NCBI RefSeq assembly: GCF_007994075.1
Contig: NZ_VIWU01000001.1
Span: 1,426,001-1,490,000 of the forward strand
DNA: 64,000 nt
Origin: Pseudonocardia hierapolitana
GTDB taxonomy: Bacteria; Actinomycetota; Actinomycetes; Mycobacteriales; Pseudonocardiaceae
Reading direction: 5' to 3'
Shown here one piece after another: positions 42,123 to 51,704 of the stretch (position 1 is its first letter; every line of letters begins with the position of its first letter). The notes below the pieces were generated by a model. It had not been told where the DNA came from and did not search any database. It saw nothing but the letters and a program-made list of their open reading frames with translations. A program made the position numbers and the translations under genes.

Positions 42123-42974
42123 CTACGTGACGGCCAGGCCGCGGAGGAAAGCCAGGCCCTCCGTTGCCAGGGCGTCCTGGCTGTCGGCCAGCGGCCGCCA
42201 GATCGAGGCCGCGGTCGCGATGGTGGCGTTCTCCGCGGTGAACGACTCGATGCACACCGGGCCGCTGTAGCCCGCGTCGGACAGCGCGTCCAGGAAACCG
42301 GGCCAGTCGAGGTGGTCGGCGCCCGGCGCGCCACGATCGTTGGCGCACACCTGGACGTGCACGATCCGCCCGGCCGCCCGCCGGGTCGCGGCGGCGGGAT
42401 CCTGCTCCTCGATGTTCTGGTGGTAGGTGTCGAGCCCGAGCCCTATGTGCTCAGGCGGCAGGCCGTCGAGGGCCTCGAGGGTCTGGTCGATCGTGTTGAG
42501 CAGGCTGGTCTCGTACCGGTTGAGCGGCTCCACCCCGATCCGCACGCCGACCTGCGCCGCGTGCTCCACGACCGGCGCCAGGTTCTCCCGCAGCTGCTCG
42601 TACGCCGCCCGGCGCTCGGCGTCCGACATCCGCCAGGTCCGGCCCACCGATGTGTAGGCCGGCCCGGCGATCGCCGGGGCGCCGACCGCGGCGGCCGCGT
42701 CGAGCACGCCGCGCAGGTAGTCCTGCGTGGCGCGGACGGTGGCCGCGTCGGCGGCCACCAGCTCCCGCCCCGGCGGCATCACGAGGCAGACGCTCGCGCC
42801 CAGCCCGAGGTCGCCGAGCACGGTCGCGGTGCGCGCCGGGTCCCAGTCGCCCAGCTGCTCGACCGGCAGCTCGAGCACGTCGAACCCCCAGGCCGCCACG
42901 CGCGGGGCGAGCGCAGCGACCGTCGCGTCGTCACAGGGCGAGGCCCACACCCAGGTGCTCACGCCGATGTGCAC
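42123..42974 (-). CDS. Sugar phosphate isomerase/epimerase (xylose-isomerase-like TIM barrel)
   Basis: The 283-aa enzyme begins MHIGVSTWVWASPCD. Metal ligands of the D-tagatose-3-epimerase / IolE-type barrel are visible: GVEPLNRYE (Glu), LGLDTYHQN (Asp-His), HVQVCANDRGAPG (His) and CIESF (Glu). It should epimerise or isomerise the imported sugar. It is the last gene of the ribose-type ABC operon, 3 bp after the binding-protein gene. Confidence 0.9.
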   Translation of the reverse strand: MHIGVSTWVWASPCDDATVAALAPRVAAWGFDVLELPVEQLGDWDPARTATVLGDLGLGASVCLVMPPGRELVAADAATVRATQDYLRGVLDAAAAVGAPAIAGPAYTSVGRTWRMSDAERRAAYEQLRENLAPVVEHAAQVGVRIGVEPLNRYETSLLNTIDQTLEALDGLPPEHIGLGLDTYHQNIEEQDPAAATRRAAGRIVHVQVCANDRGAPGADHLDWPGFLDALSDAGYSGPVCIESFTAENATIATAASIWRPLADSQDALATEGLAFLRGLAVT

Positions 42975-42977
42975 GGT

Positions 42978-44168
42978 TCACGCACCCCAACGCGCCGGGA
43001 AGTCGGGCATCTCCCGGCAGCCGCAGAGCGCGTAGTGCAGCGGCGGGAGTCCGGGCTGCAGGTACTGGTCCAGGTTGGCACTGGTGATCACCGGCTGCGG
43101 CAGGATCCACTCGCGCGGCACCTGCTCACCCCGCAGGATCTGCAGCGCGGCGATGACCGCGGTGCGCCACTGGAACGTCGGGTACGTCGGCGCCTGCGCC
43201 GTCAGGTTCTCCGCCTTCCACTTCTCCAGGAACTGCTGCTGGTCCTCGCCGCTGATCGCGGGGCGCGGCTGCCCGGCGTCCTCGAACGCTTCGAGGGCCG
43301 CGACGGCCGCGGTGCCGTCGTCCATCCAGATCCCGTTGATCTGGCCCTCGCGCTGCAGGTAGTCCGACACGATGCTCTTGGCCGTTGCCGTGTCGTTCTC
43401 GGTGAACTCGACGCCGACCACGTCCACCCCGCGGGCGGCGAAGATCCGCTCGGCCGCGGCCCACCGGTTCTCCAGCACGTCGACGCCGGGCAGCACGCGC
43501 AGTGCGAGCACCTTCCCGCCCTGGCCGACCTCCCCGGCGAGGAACTCCGCCGCGGTAGCGCCGAACGCGTAGCCGCCGACGGGGTGGATGAACGTCACCG
43601 GGCAGTCGGTGTCGACGCCGCGGTCGAACACGATCACCGGCAGCCGGCCGCACGCCGCTTCCACGGCGGGGGTCAGCGTGGCGGTGGTGTTCGGGGAGAC
43701 GATGAGCGCGTCGCAGTCGCCGCCGACGAGCTGCTGGATGTCGGAGATCTGCTTGTCGTCGCTCGCGCCCGCGTCGAGTGCGGTGAAGTTCGCGATCTCG
43801 TCGCGGTGGAGGTCGACCTCGGCCTGCATGGTGGTCCAGCCGACCTGCCGCCAGGGGTTGTCGACCGATGCGTTGGAGAAGCAGACGTTGTGCGGGCCCT
43901 GGGTGGCGTACTGCGCGGTGTCCACCATCTCGGGTTCCAGCATCTGCACCCACGGCTGGTCGGCGGGGCCCTGCGCGGTCTGGTCACGCAGGGCCAGCTG
44001 CCGGTCGTGCTCGGCCTGGTCGAAGAACTGGTCGGCAGCCGGCGGCGCGGACGTGCCGGGAGCGCCGGTCGGCGCCGCGCCGCCCGGCGGCACGTCACTG
44101 GTACAGGCCGCGGCGAGGAGGAGCACGGCTCCTGCCGCCGCGGTCGCGAGCGCCGTCGATCGCTTCAT
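42978..44168 (-). CDS. Ribose-type sugar ABC transporter substrate-binding lipoprotein
   Basis: The 396-aa protein has a signal with lipobox VLLLAAACTS and a Pro/Gly/Ala linker, then the type-I periplasmic fold (FSNASVDNPWRQVGWTTMQ; SPNTTATLTPAVEAACGR; GVDTDCPVTF). Ligand is a sugar by family and context. Unusually it follows the ATPase and permeases in the operon. Confidence 0.9.
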   Translation of the reverse strand: MKRSTALATAAAGAVLLLAAACTSDVPPGGAAPTGAPGTSAPPAADQFFDQAEHDRQLALRDQTAQGPADQPWVQMLEPEMVDTAQYATQGPHNVCFSNASVDNPWRQVGWTTMQAEVDLHRDEIANFTALDAGASDDKQISDIQQLVGGDCDALIVSPNTTATLTPAVEAACGRLPVIVFDRGVDTDCPVTFIHPVGGYAFGATAAEFLAGEVGQGGKVLALRVLPGVDVLENRWAAAERIFAARGVDVVGVEFTENDTATAKSIVSDYLQREGQINGIWMDDGTAAVAALEAFEDAGQPRPAISGEDQQQFLEKWKAENLTAQAPTYPTFQWRTAVIAALQILRGEQVPREWILPQPVITSANLDQYLQPGLPPLHYALCGCREMPDFPARWGA

Positions 44169-44182
44169 GGGTGATCCCTTCG

Positions 44183-45172
44183 TCAGGCGGGCTGAGGGGT
44201 CGGTTCGGGCACGGGTGGCCTGCGCCTGCGGCCCGCCCGTCGCGCGGCGTAGGCGACCGCGGCGATGATGATCACGCCCTGCACGGTGGACTCCAGCGCG
44301 CCGGAGACCCCGAGCAGGTTGAGCAGGGTGAAGAGGGCTTCGAGCACGAGCGCGCCGGCCAGTGCCGCGAGCACGCTCCCGCGCCCGCCCCCGAGCACGA
44401 CGCCGCCGAGCACGACGGCCGTGATCGCGGAGAACTCGAGTCCCTCACCGACCTGCGCCGAGACGCCGGCGAACCCGCCGAGCAGGATCGCCGCGACGGT
44501 TGCCGCGAGCGCCGAGAGCACGAACGCCGTGGTGCGGACCCGCGCGACCGGCACGCCGGCGAGGACGGCGGCCCGGTCGTTGTCGCCGGTCGCGACGAGG
44601 GTGTGCCCCCACGCCGAGCGCATGAGCACCGCGGCGCCTGCCGCGACCGCGATCAGGATCAGCGCCGACCACGGCACCTGGCCGAACCCGGGGATGTCGA
44701 TGCCCTGCCGCCCGGGCACGCGGAACGCCTGCGAGAGCGACCCGCGCGGAGCGCCGCCCGTCCACAGGAACACCGCACCGGAGAGCACGAGCAGCATGCC
44801 GAGCGTGGTGACGAACGACGGCACGTGCAGCCGCGTCGTGATCAGCCCGTTCGCGAGCCCGACCAGCAGGCCCAGCCCGACGAGCAGCACGATCACCGGC
44901 AGGGTGGCCGACTCGTCGCCGTCGATCAGCCGGGCGGCGACGACCACCTGCACGGTGACCAGCGAGCCGACCGACAGGTCGAACTCGCCGGAGACGATCA
45001 CGAAGTACTGCCCGACCGCGAGGATCGCGAGCGGGGCGGCCCGTTTCAGGTACGCGAGCAGCGATGCGGGTTCGAGGAAGCTCGGGTTGACCACGGCGAT
45101 CGCCACGAGCAGGAGCAGCAGCACGCCGAACACCGGTGCGGCGGCACCCACCCGATCCCGGAGCGCCCTCAT
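44183..45172 (-). CDS. Sugar ABC transporter permease (RbsC-type), second
   Basis: The 329-aa permease has about ten membrane segments and the RbsC signature ILAVGQYFVIVSGEFDLSVG and GGVVLGGGRGSVLAAL. ATG 45172 overlaps the first permease stop by 4 bp. Basic C-terminus (ARRAGRRRR). Confidence 0.92.
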   Translation of the reverse strand: MRALRDRVGAAAPVFGVLLLLLVAIAVVNPSFLEPASLLAYLKRAAPLAILAVGQYFVIVSGEFDLSVGSLVTVQVVVAARLIDGDESATLPVIVLLVGLGLLVGLANGLITTRLHVPSFVTTLGMLLVLSGAVFLWTGGAPRGSLSQAFRVPGRQGIDIPGFGQVPWSALILIAVAAGAAVLMRSAWGHTLVATGDNDRAAVLAGVPVARVRTTAFVLSALAATVAAILLGGFAGVSAQVGEGLEFSAITAVVLGGVVLGGGRGSVLAALAGALVLEALFTLLNLLGVSGALESTVQGVIIIAAVAYAARRAGRRRRPPVPEPTPQPA

Positions 45173-46179
45173 CGCGGCACCCGCACTGCGCGCTGGGCCC
45201 GGGCCCGCAGCTGCCGCCGCGCGTACACCGCGACGGCCAGGATGATCACGGCGCCGCGCACGACGTCCTTGAAGAACGCGTCCAGGACCAGCTGGTCGAA
45301 CAGGTTGTCCAGCACCGCGAGCAGCAGCACCCCGGCCACCGTGCCGCTCACCCCGCCGCGCCCGCCCGCGAGCACCGTGCCGCCGAGCACCACCGCGGCG
45401 ATCGACTCCAGGTCGTACCCGCCGTCGGTGCCGACGTACGGCGCACCCGCACCGAGCCGGCTGGCCAGGTACAGCCCGGCCACACCGGCGCACAGCGAAC
45501 AGATCACGTGCGCGAGCACCGTCGTGCGCGTGGTCGGCACCCCGGAGAGCCGGGCGACCTCGACGTTCCCGCCGACCGCGTAGACGTGGTGGCCGGGGCG
45601 GGTGCGGTGCAGGAACAACGCCGCCGCCCCTGCCACGGCGAGCATGAGCAGCACGGAGACCGGGATCGGGCCGATCCGGTCGTATCCGAGCCGCTGGAAC
45701 AGCACCGGGACGGAGCCGGCCGGGCCCTCGTAGCGGCTCTCCAGGATCCCCTTGATCACCAGCCCGACCCCGAGCGTCGCGATGAACGCGTTGACCTGCA
45801 GTTTGGTGATCACCAGCCCGTTGACGAGCCCGACCAGCGCGGAAGCGGCCAGCACCGCGAGCACGGCGGGCCCGATCATGGCCGGGTCCCCGGCCATGAT
45901 CTCGGCCGCGATCAGCGAGGTCAGCCCGATCAGGTAGGCCACCGACAGGTCCAGCGACCCGGCGAGGATCGCGATCGTCTGCCCGACCGCGACGATGCCC
46001 AACACGGTCGTGCGCGAGAGCATGTTCAGCAGGTTGGCCTGGGTGAGGTAGTCGCCGCCGCGCGCGGTCACGATCGCGGCGGCGAGCAGCACCACCAGGC
46101 CGAGCGCGATCCACGTGCCCGCCGCGGGCCCGGCCGCAAGCCGCGGCGCCCACCGGACCCGCTCCGCCAGCGCCGTCAC
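45169..46179 (-). CDS. Sugar ABC transporter permease (RbsC-type), first
   Basis: The 336-aa permease carries VAVGQTIAILAGSLDLSVAY and VVLGGTVLAGGRGGVSGT. Together with its neighbour it forms a heterodimeric channel. Start overlaps the ATPase gene stop by 4 bp. Confidence 0.92.
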   Translation of the reverse strand: MTALAERVRWAPRLAAGPAAGTWIALGLVVLLAAAIVTARGGDYLTQANLLNMLSRTTVLGIVAVGQTIAILAGSLDLSVAYLIGLTSLIAAEIMAGDPAMIGPAVLAVLAASALVGLVNGLVITKLQVNAFIATLGVGLVIKGILESRYEGPAGSVPVLFQRLGYDRIGPIPVSVLLMLAVAGAAALFLHRTRPGHHVYAVGGNVEVARLSGVPTTRTTVLAHVICSLCAGVAGLYLASRLGAGAPYVGTDGGYDLESIAAVVLGGTVLAGGRGGVSGTVAGVLLLAVLDNLFDQLVLDAFFKDVVRGAVIILAVAVYARRQLRARAQRAVRVPR

Positions 46180-47690
46180 CGCGGCACCTCCGCGTGCGGC
46201 ACCCCGTGCCCGGTGGCCAGCGCCATCACGTCCTCCTCCGATGCACCGGCGGGCAGCTCACCCGCGAGCCTGCCCTCGTGCAGCACGCAGATCCGGTCGC
46301 TCATCCCGATCAGCTCCGGCAGCTCCGAGCAGACCAGGAGCACCGCCATCCCGGCCTTGGCCTGCTCCCGTACGAGCTCGTGCACCGCGGCCTTCGCACC
46401 GACGTCGATGCCGCGGGTCGGCTCGTCGAGCAGCAGCACCCGCGGGTCGGCGGCCAGCCACTTGGCGAGCACGACCTTCTGCTGGTTGCCACCGGACAGG
46501 AACCGCACCTCCTGGTCCTCCCCCGCCGACCGCAGCCCGACGGTCGCCAGCAGGTCCCGGGTGCGCACGGCGCCTGCACGGGCCCGGCGCCGGAAGACCG
46601 CGCGCAGCACGAGCAGCGCGTTCTCCCGCACCGACTGCGCCAGCGCCAGCCCCTCGGCCTTGCGGTCCTCGGTGACCATGGCGATGCCGGCGGCGATCGC
46701 GCGGCGCGGCGACGTCAGGCGCACCGCTCGACCGTCCAGCAGCACCTCGCCTGCCGTGAACGGGTCGGCCCCGAAGATCGCGCGCAGCAGCTCCGTGCGA
46801 CCGGCGCCCTGCAGGCCGGCGACGCCGACCACCTCGCCGGCCCGCACGGTGAGGTCGATGCCGGTGATCGCCGGTGCCGTCCCGCCGCGAACCTCCAGCC
46901 GGACGTCGCCGAACTCCGTGGCCCGTGGCGGGTAGTAGGCGGAGAGCGGGCGGCCGACCATGAGCCGTACGAGCGTGGGCGGGTCGAGCTCGGCGGCGGG
47001 CCGCGTGGTGACCCGGGCGCCGTCCTTGAGCACGGTGATCCGGTCGGCCAGCGCGAAGATCTCCGGCGTCCGGTGCGACACGTACAGCACGGCGATCCCG
47101 CGGGCGGTGAGCCGGCGCACCAGATCGGTGAGCAGTGCGACCTCGTGCTCGGCGAGCGCTGCCGTCGGCTCGTCCATCGCGACGATCCGGGCGTCGGTGG
47201 CGAGCGCCTTGACGATCTCGACCACCTGCTGCTGGGCCACCGACAGCCTGCGCACCACCGCGTCCGGCCCGAACCCGGTCTCGCCGATCTCGGCGAGCAG
47301 CGCGGCGGTGGCGCGCTCCATCGCGACGGTGTCCACCAGACCGCGCCGCACCGGCTCGCGGCCGAGGAAGACGTTCTGGGCGACCGTCCGCTCGGGCAGG
47401 AGGGTGAACTCCTGGTGGATGATCGCGACCCCGGCGTCCTGGGCCTGGCGCGGGTTCGCGAACGTGCGCACCTCGCCGTCGATCGCGATCGTGCCCGCGT
47501 CCGGCTGGTGGACGCCGGAGAGCACCTTGAGCAGGGTCGACTTGCCGGCGCCGTTCTCCCCGACCAGGGCGTGCACCTCGCCGGAGCGCACGTCGAGGTC
47601 GACGCCGTGCAGCACGCCCACGCCGAGGAAGGACTTGCTGATGCCCGCCATCGCCAGGGTCGTGCCAGCTCCGGCAGTGGCGTGGGTCAC
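46176..47690 (-). CDS. Sugar ABC transporter ATP-binding protein (RbsA-type, two domains)
   Basis: The 504-aa protein has two ATPase halves: the first with GENGAGKSTLLKVLSG and LSVAQQQVVEIVKAL, the second with VAGLQGAGRTELL (degenerate Walker A) and LSGGNQQKVVLAKWL and LLLDEPTRGIDVGAK. This is the RbsA/XylG plan. GTG 47690 begins VTHATAGAGTTLAMAG; no SD is seen, so ATG 47651 in the same frame could also be used. Confidence 0.93.
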   Translation of the reverse strand: MTHATAGAGTTLAMAGISKSFLGVGVLHGVDLDVRSGEVHALVGENGAGKSTLLKVLSGVHQPDAGTIAIDGEVRTFANPRQAQDAGVAIIHQEFTLLPERTVAQNVFLGREPVRRGLVDTVAMERATAALLAEIGETGFGPDAVVRRLSVAQQQVVEIVKALATDARIVAMDEPTAALAEHEVALLTDLVRRLTARGIAVLYVSHRTPEIFALADRITVLKDGARVTTRPAAELDPPTLVRLMVGRPLSAYYPPRATEFGDVRLEVRGGTAPAITGIDLTVRAGEVVGVAGLQGAGRTELLRAIFGADPFTAGEVLLDGRAVRLTSPRRAIAAGIAMVTEDRKAEGLALAQSVRENALLVLRAVFRRRARAGAVRTRDLLATVGLRSAGEDQEVRFLSGGNQQKVVLAKWLAADPRVLLLDEPTRGIDVGAKAAVHELVREQAKAGMAVLLVCSELPELIGMSDRICVLHEGRLAGELPAGASEEDVMALATGHGVPHAEVPR

Positions 47691-47730
47691 GTGCCGAAAG
47701 CTAGCGGTACTTCTGCCAGTGCACAATCAA

Positions 47731-47760
47731 AAGTTGCCGGTCTCGTGCCGAAGTTGCGGC
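47731..47760. promoter_or_regulatory. Direct repeats AAGTTGCCGG / AAGTTGCGGC, candidate ROK operator
   Basis: Two 10-bp direct repeats start 20 bp apart (two helical turns) in the 105-bp divergent gap between RbsA-type and ROK genes. ROK operators are usually paired sites, but this match is by position only. Confidence 0.35.
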
Positions 47761-47795
47761 CAGCCTGCCTCTAGAAGGTGTGCTTGACTGAGCAC

Positions 47796-48995
47796 ATGGG
47801 TGAGCCGGGCGGGGTCGTCGTGGCGGCGCCCGCCGGCTCTGTGGCCGGAACGGGCGAGCTGTTCCAGCTGCTGCGCGACGGACAGGCCCGGACCCGGGCC
47901 GAGCTGGCCGCGAGCACCGGTCTGGCCCGCTCCACGGTCGCCGCGCGGGTCGACGCCCTGCTGGCCTGCGGCCTGGTCGGGCACGCGGGCGAGGCCACCT
48001 CCACCGGCGGCAGGCCGCCCACGCGCTTCCGGTTCGACCCGGGAGTGCGCGTCGTGCTCGGCGCCGACCTCGGGGCCACCCACGCCCGGCTCGCGGTCAC
48101 CGACCTCGCCGGGTCCGTGCTCGCCGAGGTGAACGAGGACCTCGACATCGGCCTCGGCCCGGACGTGGTGCTCGGCCGCGTCGTCACGCTGGCCCGCGAC
48201 CTGCTCGCGCCGTGGGACTCGAAGCTGCTCGCCGGCATCGGGGTCGGGCTACCCGGCCCGGTGGAGCACTCCTCCGGCCGCCCCGTCAACCCGCCGATCA
48301 TGCCGGGTTGGGACGGCTTCGACGTGCCGGCCCGGCTCACCGCCGAGCTCGGCGCGCCGACCCTCGTCGACAACGACGTCAACGTCATGGCGCTGGGCGA
48401 GCACTTCGCCCACTGGCCCGGCACGGAGCACCTGATGCTGGTGAAGGTCGCCACCGGGATCGGCAGCGGGATCATCAGCGACGGCGCGCTGCGCCGGGGC
48501 GCGCAGGGCGCCGCGGGCGACCTCGGGCACGTCGCCGTGCCGGGTGGGGGCGACGTGCCGTGCCGCTGCGGCAACACCGGCTGCCTGGAGGCCATCGCCT
48601 CCGGCGCCGCACTGGCCGCGGCGCTGCGGGCCCGCGGTCACGACACGAGGTCGAGCCGCGACGTGGTGGCGCTCGCGAGGAGCGGCTCCGTGGAGGCCGT
48701 GCAGCTGGTCAGGGCGGCGGGCCGCGACATCGGCGAGGTGCTCTCCACCGCGGTCAGCCTGCTCAACCCGTCGGTGATCGTGATCGGCGGCGCGCTCGCC
48801 GCGGCGGGCGAGCACCTGCTGGCAGGCGTGCGCGAGGTCGTCTACCGACGCTCGCTCCCCCTGGCCACCCAGCACCTGCGGATCGTGCCCAGCCGCTCCG
48901 GCGAGCGGGCCGGCGTGATCGGCGCCGCGGTCATGGTCGTCGAACGCGTGCTCTCCCCCACGCAGGTGGACGAACTGGTGGCCGCCGCCCGCTGA
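47796..48995 (+). CDS. ROK-family transcriptional regulator of the sugar operon
   Basis: The 399-aa protein has an N-terminal winged helix (ELFQLLRDGQARTRAELAAS) then the ROK kinase-like fold with LGADLGATHARLAVTD and the zinc motif CRCGNTGCLE. Sugar binding is retained (GHVAVPGGG). ATG 47796 is chosen; GTG 47778 with AGAAGG upstream would add 6 residues. Divergent from and probably repressing the ribose-type importer. Confidence 0.9.
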   Translation: MGEPGGVVVAAPAGSVAGTGELFQLLRDGQARTRAELAASTGLARSTVAARVDALLACGLVGHAGEATSTGGRPPTRFRFDPGVRVVLGADLGATHARLAVTDLAGSVLAEVNEDLDIGLGPDVVLGRVVTLARDLLAPWDSKLLAGIGVGLPGPVEHSSGRPVNPPIMPGWDGFDVPARLTAELGAPTLVDNDVNVMALGEHFAHWPGTEHLMLVKVATGIGSGIISDGALRRGAQGAAGDLGHVAVPGGGDVPCRCGNTGCLEAIASGAALAAALRARGHDTRSSRDVVALARSGSVEAVQLVRAAGRDIGEVLSTAVSLLNPSVIVIGGALAAAGEHLLAGVREVVYRRSLPLATQHLRIVPSRSGERAGVIGAAVMVVERVLSPTQVDELVAAAR

Positions 48996-49000
48996 ACCAA

Positions 49001-49053
49001 CCGACGAACGGCGCGTTCGTCGGCACCTATCCGACGAACGCGCCGTTCGTCGG
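49001..49053. terminator. Perfect 23-bp inverted repeat, each arm itself a hairpin
   Basis: CCGACGAACG-GCG-CGTTCGTCGG (49001-49023), then CACCTAT, then the exact reverse complement (49031-49053). It can fold as two small hairpins or one long stem. It lies between the convergent ROK and phosphoglucomutase stops and shares GAACGGCGCG with the 23013 element. Confidence 0.8.
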
Positions 49054-49059
49054 ATCGGC

Positions 49060-50685
49060 TCAGCCCAGCGCGGCGGACACGACGCCCTGGGCCTCCTCCT
49101 GGATCCGCGCGAGGTGGTCGGGGCCGCGGAAGCTCTCGGCGTAGACCTTGTAGACGTCCTCCGTGCCCGACGGGCGGGCCGCGAACCAGCCACCCTCCGT
49201 GACGACCTTGAGCCCGCCGAGCGGGGCGCCGTTGCCCGGCGCGGCGGTGAGCCGGTCGGTGATCTTCTCGCCGGCCAGCTCGGTGGCCCGTACGTCGTCG
49301 GCGGAGAGCTTGCCGAGCTTCGCCTTGTCCTCCGGGCTGCACGCCACGTCGGTGCGCGCGTAGGCCGGCTCGCCGAACCGCTCGGTGAGCTCCCGGTAGC
49401 GCTCGCTCGGCGTCCGGCCGGTCACGGCGGTGATCTCCGAGGCGAGCAGCGCGAGGATGATGCCGTCCTTGTCGGTGGTCCACACGCCGCCGTCGGTGCG
49501 CAGGAACGACGCGCCCGCGCTCTCCTCGCCGCCGAAGCCGATCGAGCCGTCCAGCAGGCCGGGCACGAACCACTTGAACCCGACGGGGGTCTCCACGAGC
49601 TTGCGGCCGAGGTCGGCGGTGACCCGATCGATCATCGAGGAGCTGACGGCCGTCTTGCCCACGCCCGCGTCCGGTGACCAGCCCGGCCGGTGCGCGTAGA
49701 GGTAGCCGATCGCGACGGCGAGGAAGTGGTTGGGGTTCATCAGTCCGTCGGCGGTGACGATGCCGTGCCGGTCGGAGTCGGCGTCGTTGCCGGTGGCGAT
49801 GCGGAACTCGCCGCGCCGCTCCACGAGGGAGGCCATCGCGAACGGCGACGAGCAGTCCATGCGGATCTTGCCGTCCCAGTCGAGCGTCATGAACCCGAAC
49901 TGCGGGTCGACGGCCGGGTTGACGACGGTGAGGTCCAGCCGGTGCCGCTCGGCGATCGCGCCCCAGTACGCCACGCTCGCCCCACCCATCGGGTCGGCGC
50001 CGATGTGCACGCCCGCGGAGCGGATCGCGTCCAGGTCCGCGACCGAGGGCAGGTCGGCGACGTACGCGCCGAGGAAGTCGTACCGGGCGAGCCCGGCCCG
50101 GTCGAGCGGCGCGCGGCGCACACCCGCGAGGCCCGCGCGCAGCAGCTCGTTCGCGCGGCCTGCGATCCACGAGGTGGCGTCGGTGTCGGCGGGGCCGCCG
50201 TTGGGCGGGTTGTACTTGAAGCCGCCGTCCGGGGGCGGGTTGTGCGACGGCGTGACGACCACCCCGTCGGCGAGCCCGTCCGTCCGCCCGCGGTTGTGCG
50301 TGAGGATCGCGTGCGAGACGGCGGGGGTGGGCGTGAACGCGTCGTCGGCGTCGGCCAGCACGTGCACGCCGTTGGCCTGGAACACCTCGATCGCCGTGGT
50401 CCATGCGGGCTCGGACAGCGCGTGCGTGTCCCGACCGATGAAGAGGGGCCCGTCCGTGCCCTGCTGCGCCCGGTACTCGCAGATCGCCTGGCTGGTGGCG
50501 GCGATGTGGGCGTCGTTGAACGTGGCGCGCAGCGAGGAACCGCGGTGCCCCGAGGTCCCGAACGCCACCCGCTGCGCCGCGTCGTCCGGGTCAGGGACCC
50601 GGTCGTGGTAGGCGGCGAGCAGGGTCTCGACGTCGACGAGGTCCTCGGGCTGCGCGGGCGTTCCGGCGCGGGGGTGGGTCGGCAT
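49060..50685 (-). CDS. pgm: Alpha-D-phosphoglucomutase
   Basis: The 541-aa enzyme interconverts glucose-1- and glucose-6-phosphate. The phosphoserine loop is [14 protein letters not shown] (Ser near residue 145), the metal loop NDADSDRHG, the sugar-binding [11 protein letters not shown] and the phosphate-binding [11 protein letters not shown]. Length and order match E. coli-type Pgm. ATG 50685 is used; the upstream open frame lacks SD. It links imported sugars to glycogen and cell-wall precursors. Confidence 0.95.
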   Translation of the reverse strand: MPTHPRAGTPAQPEDLVDVETLLAAYHDRVPDPDDAAQRVAFGTSGHRGSSLRATFNDAHIAATSQAICEYRAQQGTDGPLFIGRDTHALSEPAWTTAIEVFQANGVHVLADADDAFTPTPAVSHAILTHNRGRTDGLADGVVVTPSHNPPPDGGFKYNPPNGGPADTDATSWIAGRANELLRAGLAGVRRAPLDRAGLARYDFLGAYVADLPSVADLDAIRSAGVHIGADPMGGASVAYWGAIAERHRLDLTVVNPAVDPQFGFMTLDWDGKIRMDCSSPFAMASLVERRGEFRIATGNDADSDRHGIVTADGLMNPNHFLAVAIGYLYAHRPGWSPDAGVGKTAVSSSMIDRVTADLGRKLVETPVGFKWFVPGLLDGSIGFGGEESAGASFLRTDGGVWTTDKDGIILALLASEITAVTGRTPSERYRELTERFGEPAYARTDVACSPEDKAKLGKLSADDVRATELAGEKITDRLTAAPGNGAPLGGLKVVTEGGWFAARPSGTEDVYKVYAESFRGPDHLARIQEEAQGVVSAALG

Positions 50686-50885
50686 GGCGCGCTCCCGGGG
50701 TGCTGCGGCGGGTTCCCGGTCACCTTGCCACCGCGAACGGCAGTCCTGCACCCGCAGCCGCAGCTCCGTTGCATCGGCCGACCCCGTGCCCTGCGCATGA
50801 TCCGTGGATTCGGATCGCCGTGGCTGTGGCGACAGCCGCTCCTGTGCGGCTCCGCGAGCACTCTCCTCGGCCTGACCAGGGGGCT

Positions 50886-51085
50886 TCGGTGGCGATCCTC
50901 AACCCCGCAGCACCCCCCGACCAGCGCCTCCGGTGGCGACCCTCAACCCCGCAGCACCCCCGACACCGGCCGAAGCGGCGCCGCACGTCCCGCAGACCAG
51001 CACCTCCAGCGACAACCCTCGATCCTCGTAGCGCCCCTTGACCAAGGCCTTCGGTGGCGCCGCGCATTCTGCGGGGCCGCCCCTC
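50886..51085. repeat. Degenerate ~44-bp tandem repeats
   Basis: CGGTGGCGATCCTCAACCCC at 50887 recurs at 50931 with one change, each followed by GCAGCACCCCC. A third, weaker copy starts near 51002 (CTCCAGCGACAACCCTCGATCC) and TTCGGTGGCG returns at 51050. Length is not a multiple of three, so it is not a protein repeat. Confidence 0.55.
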
Positions 51086-51324
51086 AGAGCTCAAGGGCGC
51101 CTCCGGCGTCGCTCCGCGATCGCTGCGCGACCCTTGACCTCTGAGCCTCTGCGACCCCTGAGGGCAAGCCATGCGCGCAGGCCAGGGGCCTGCCCGGAGG
51201 GCGCGCGGCGCCACCGAAGGCGGTCCCACGGCGATGATCGAGGCTTCGGCGCGGAAACGGGCGAAAACGACACGGCAACGCGCCGAACAGCCGATCATGC
51301 CGCTCGTAGCGCCGCCAACAGCCG

Positions 51325-51394
51325 ACTTCACACACCCAGTACGGACTTCACACAAGGCCGGCCTTGTGTGAAGTGGCCACTGGGTGTGTGAAGT
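51325..51394. repeat. 70-bp palindrome centred on GGCCGGCC
   Basis: Arms 51325-51359 and 51360-51394 are inverted copies matching at 31 of 35 positions, all four differences being in one ACGG/GGCC block. No loop separates them. Each arm holds two ACTTCACACA units. It would extrude a long cruciform or give a very stable RNA hairpin. Confidence 0.75.
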
Positions 51395-51704
51395 GGTCAT
51401 CGGCGGGGAAAACGCTCTCGTAATCGGCCCGAGGAGTACGTCAGCGTCTCCGCCGAGCCCGTGGTGTGCTGATCGGAATGGTCTTCCGCCGCTCGCGCCC
51501 GTTCTCGGCGCACGCGCCCCGTCGACGGGGTGCGTGGGCCGACACGGGACGCGCGGGCGGACTCCCTCGATCAACGCTGCGGAGATCGGCCCCCTCGCGC
51601 GCTCCGGATCAGGCGATGCGCCTTCTCCCCGGTCCCCGCCCCATCGAACCGTCGCGCCGGCACGGGATCGGCAGCTCCGCTCCGGAACACCGGGAGCGCG
51701 CGGA

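Larger units (their letters stand above)
50686..51704. other. About 1 kb of repeat-rich DNA without a recognisable gene
   Basis: Six-frame reading gives only Arg/Ala/Pro-rich translations with no SD-backed start. It holds the tandem repeats (50886-51085) and the palindrome (51325-51394) listed separately, and TCGCTCCGCGATCGCTGCGCGA-like short dyads near 51110-51131. The stretch 51400-51704 is unstructured to my eye. Confidence 0.6.

Noticed and set aside
51384..51704. Plus-strand ORFs in the repeat-rich gap
   Set aside because: No SD-backed start and composition of non-coding GC-rich DNA.
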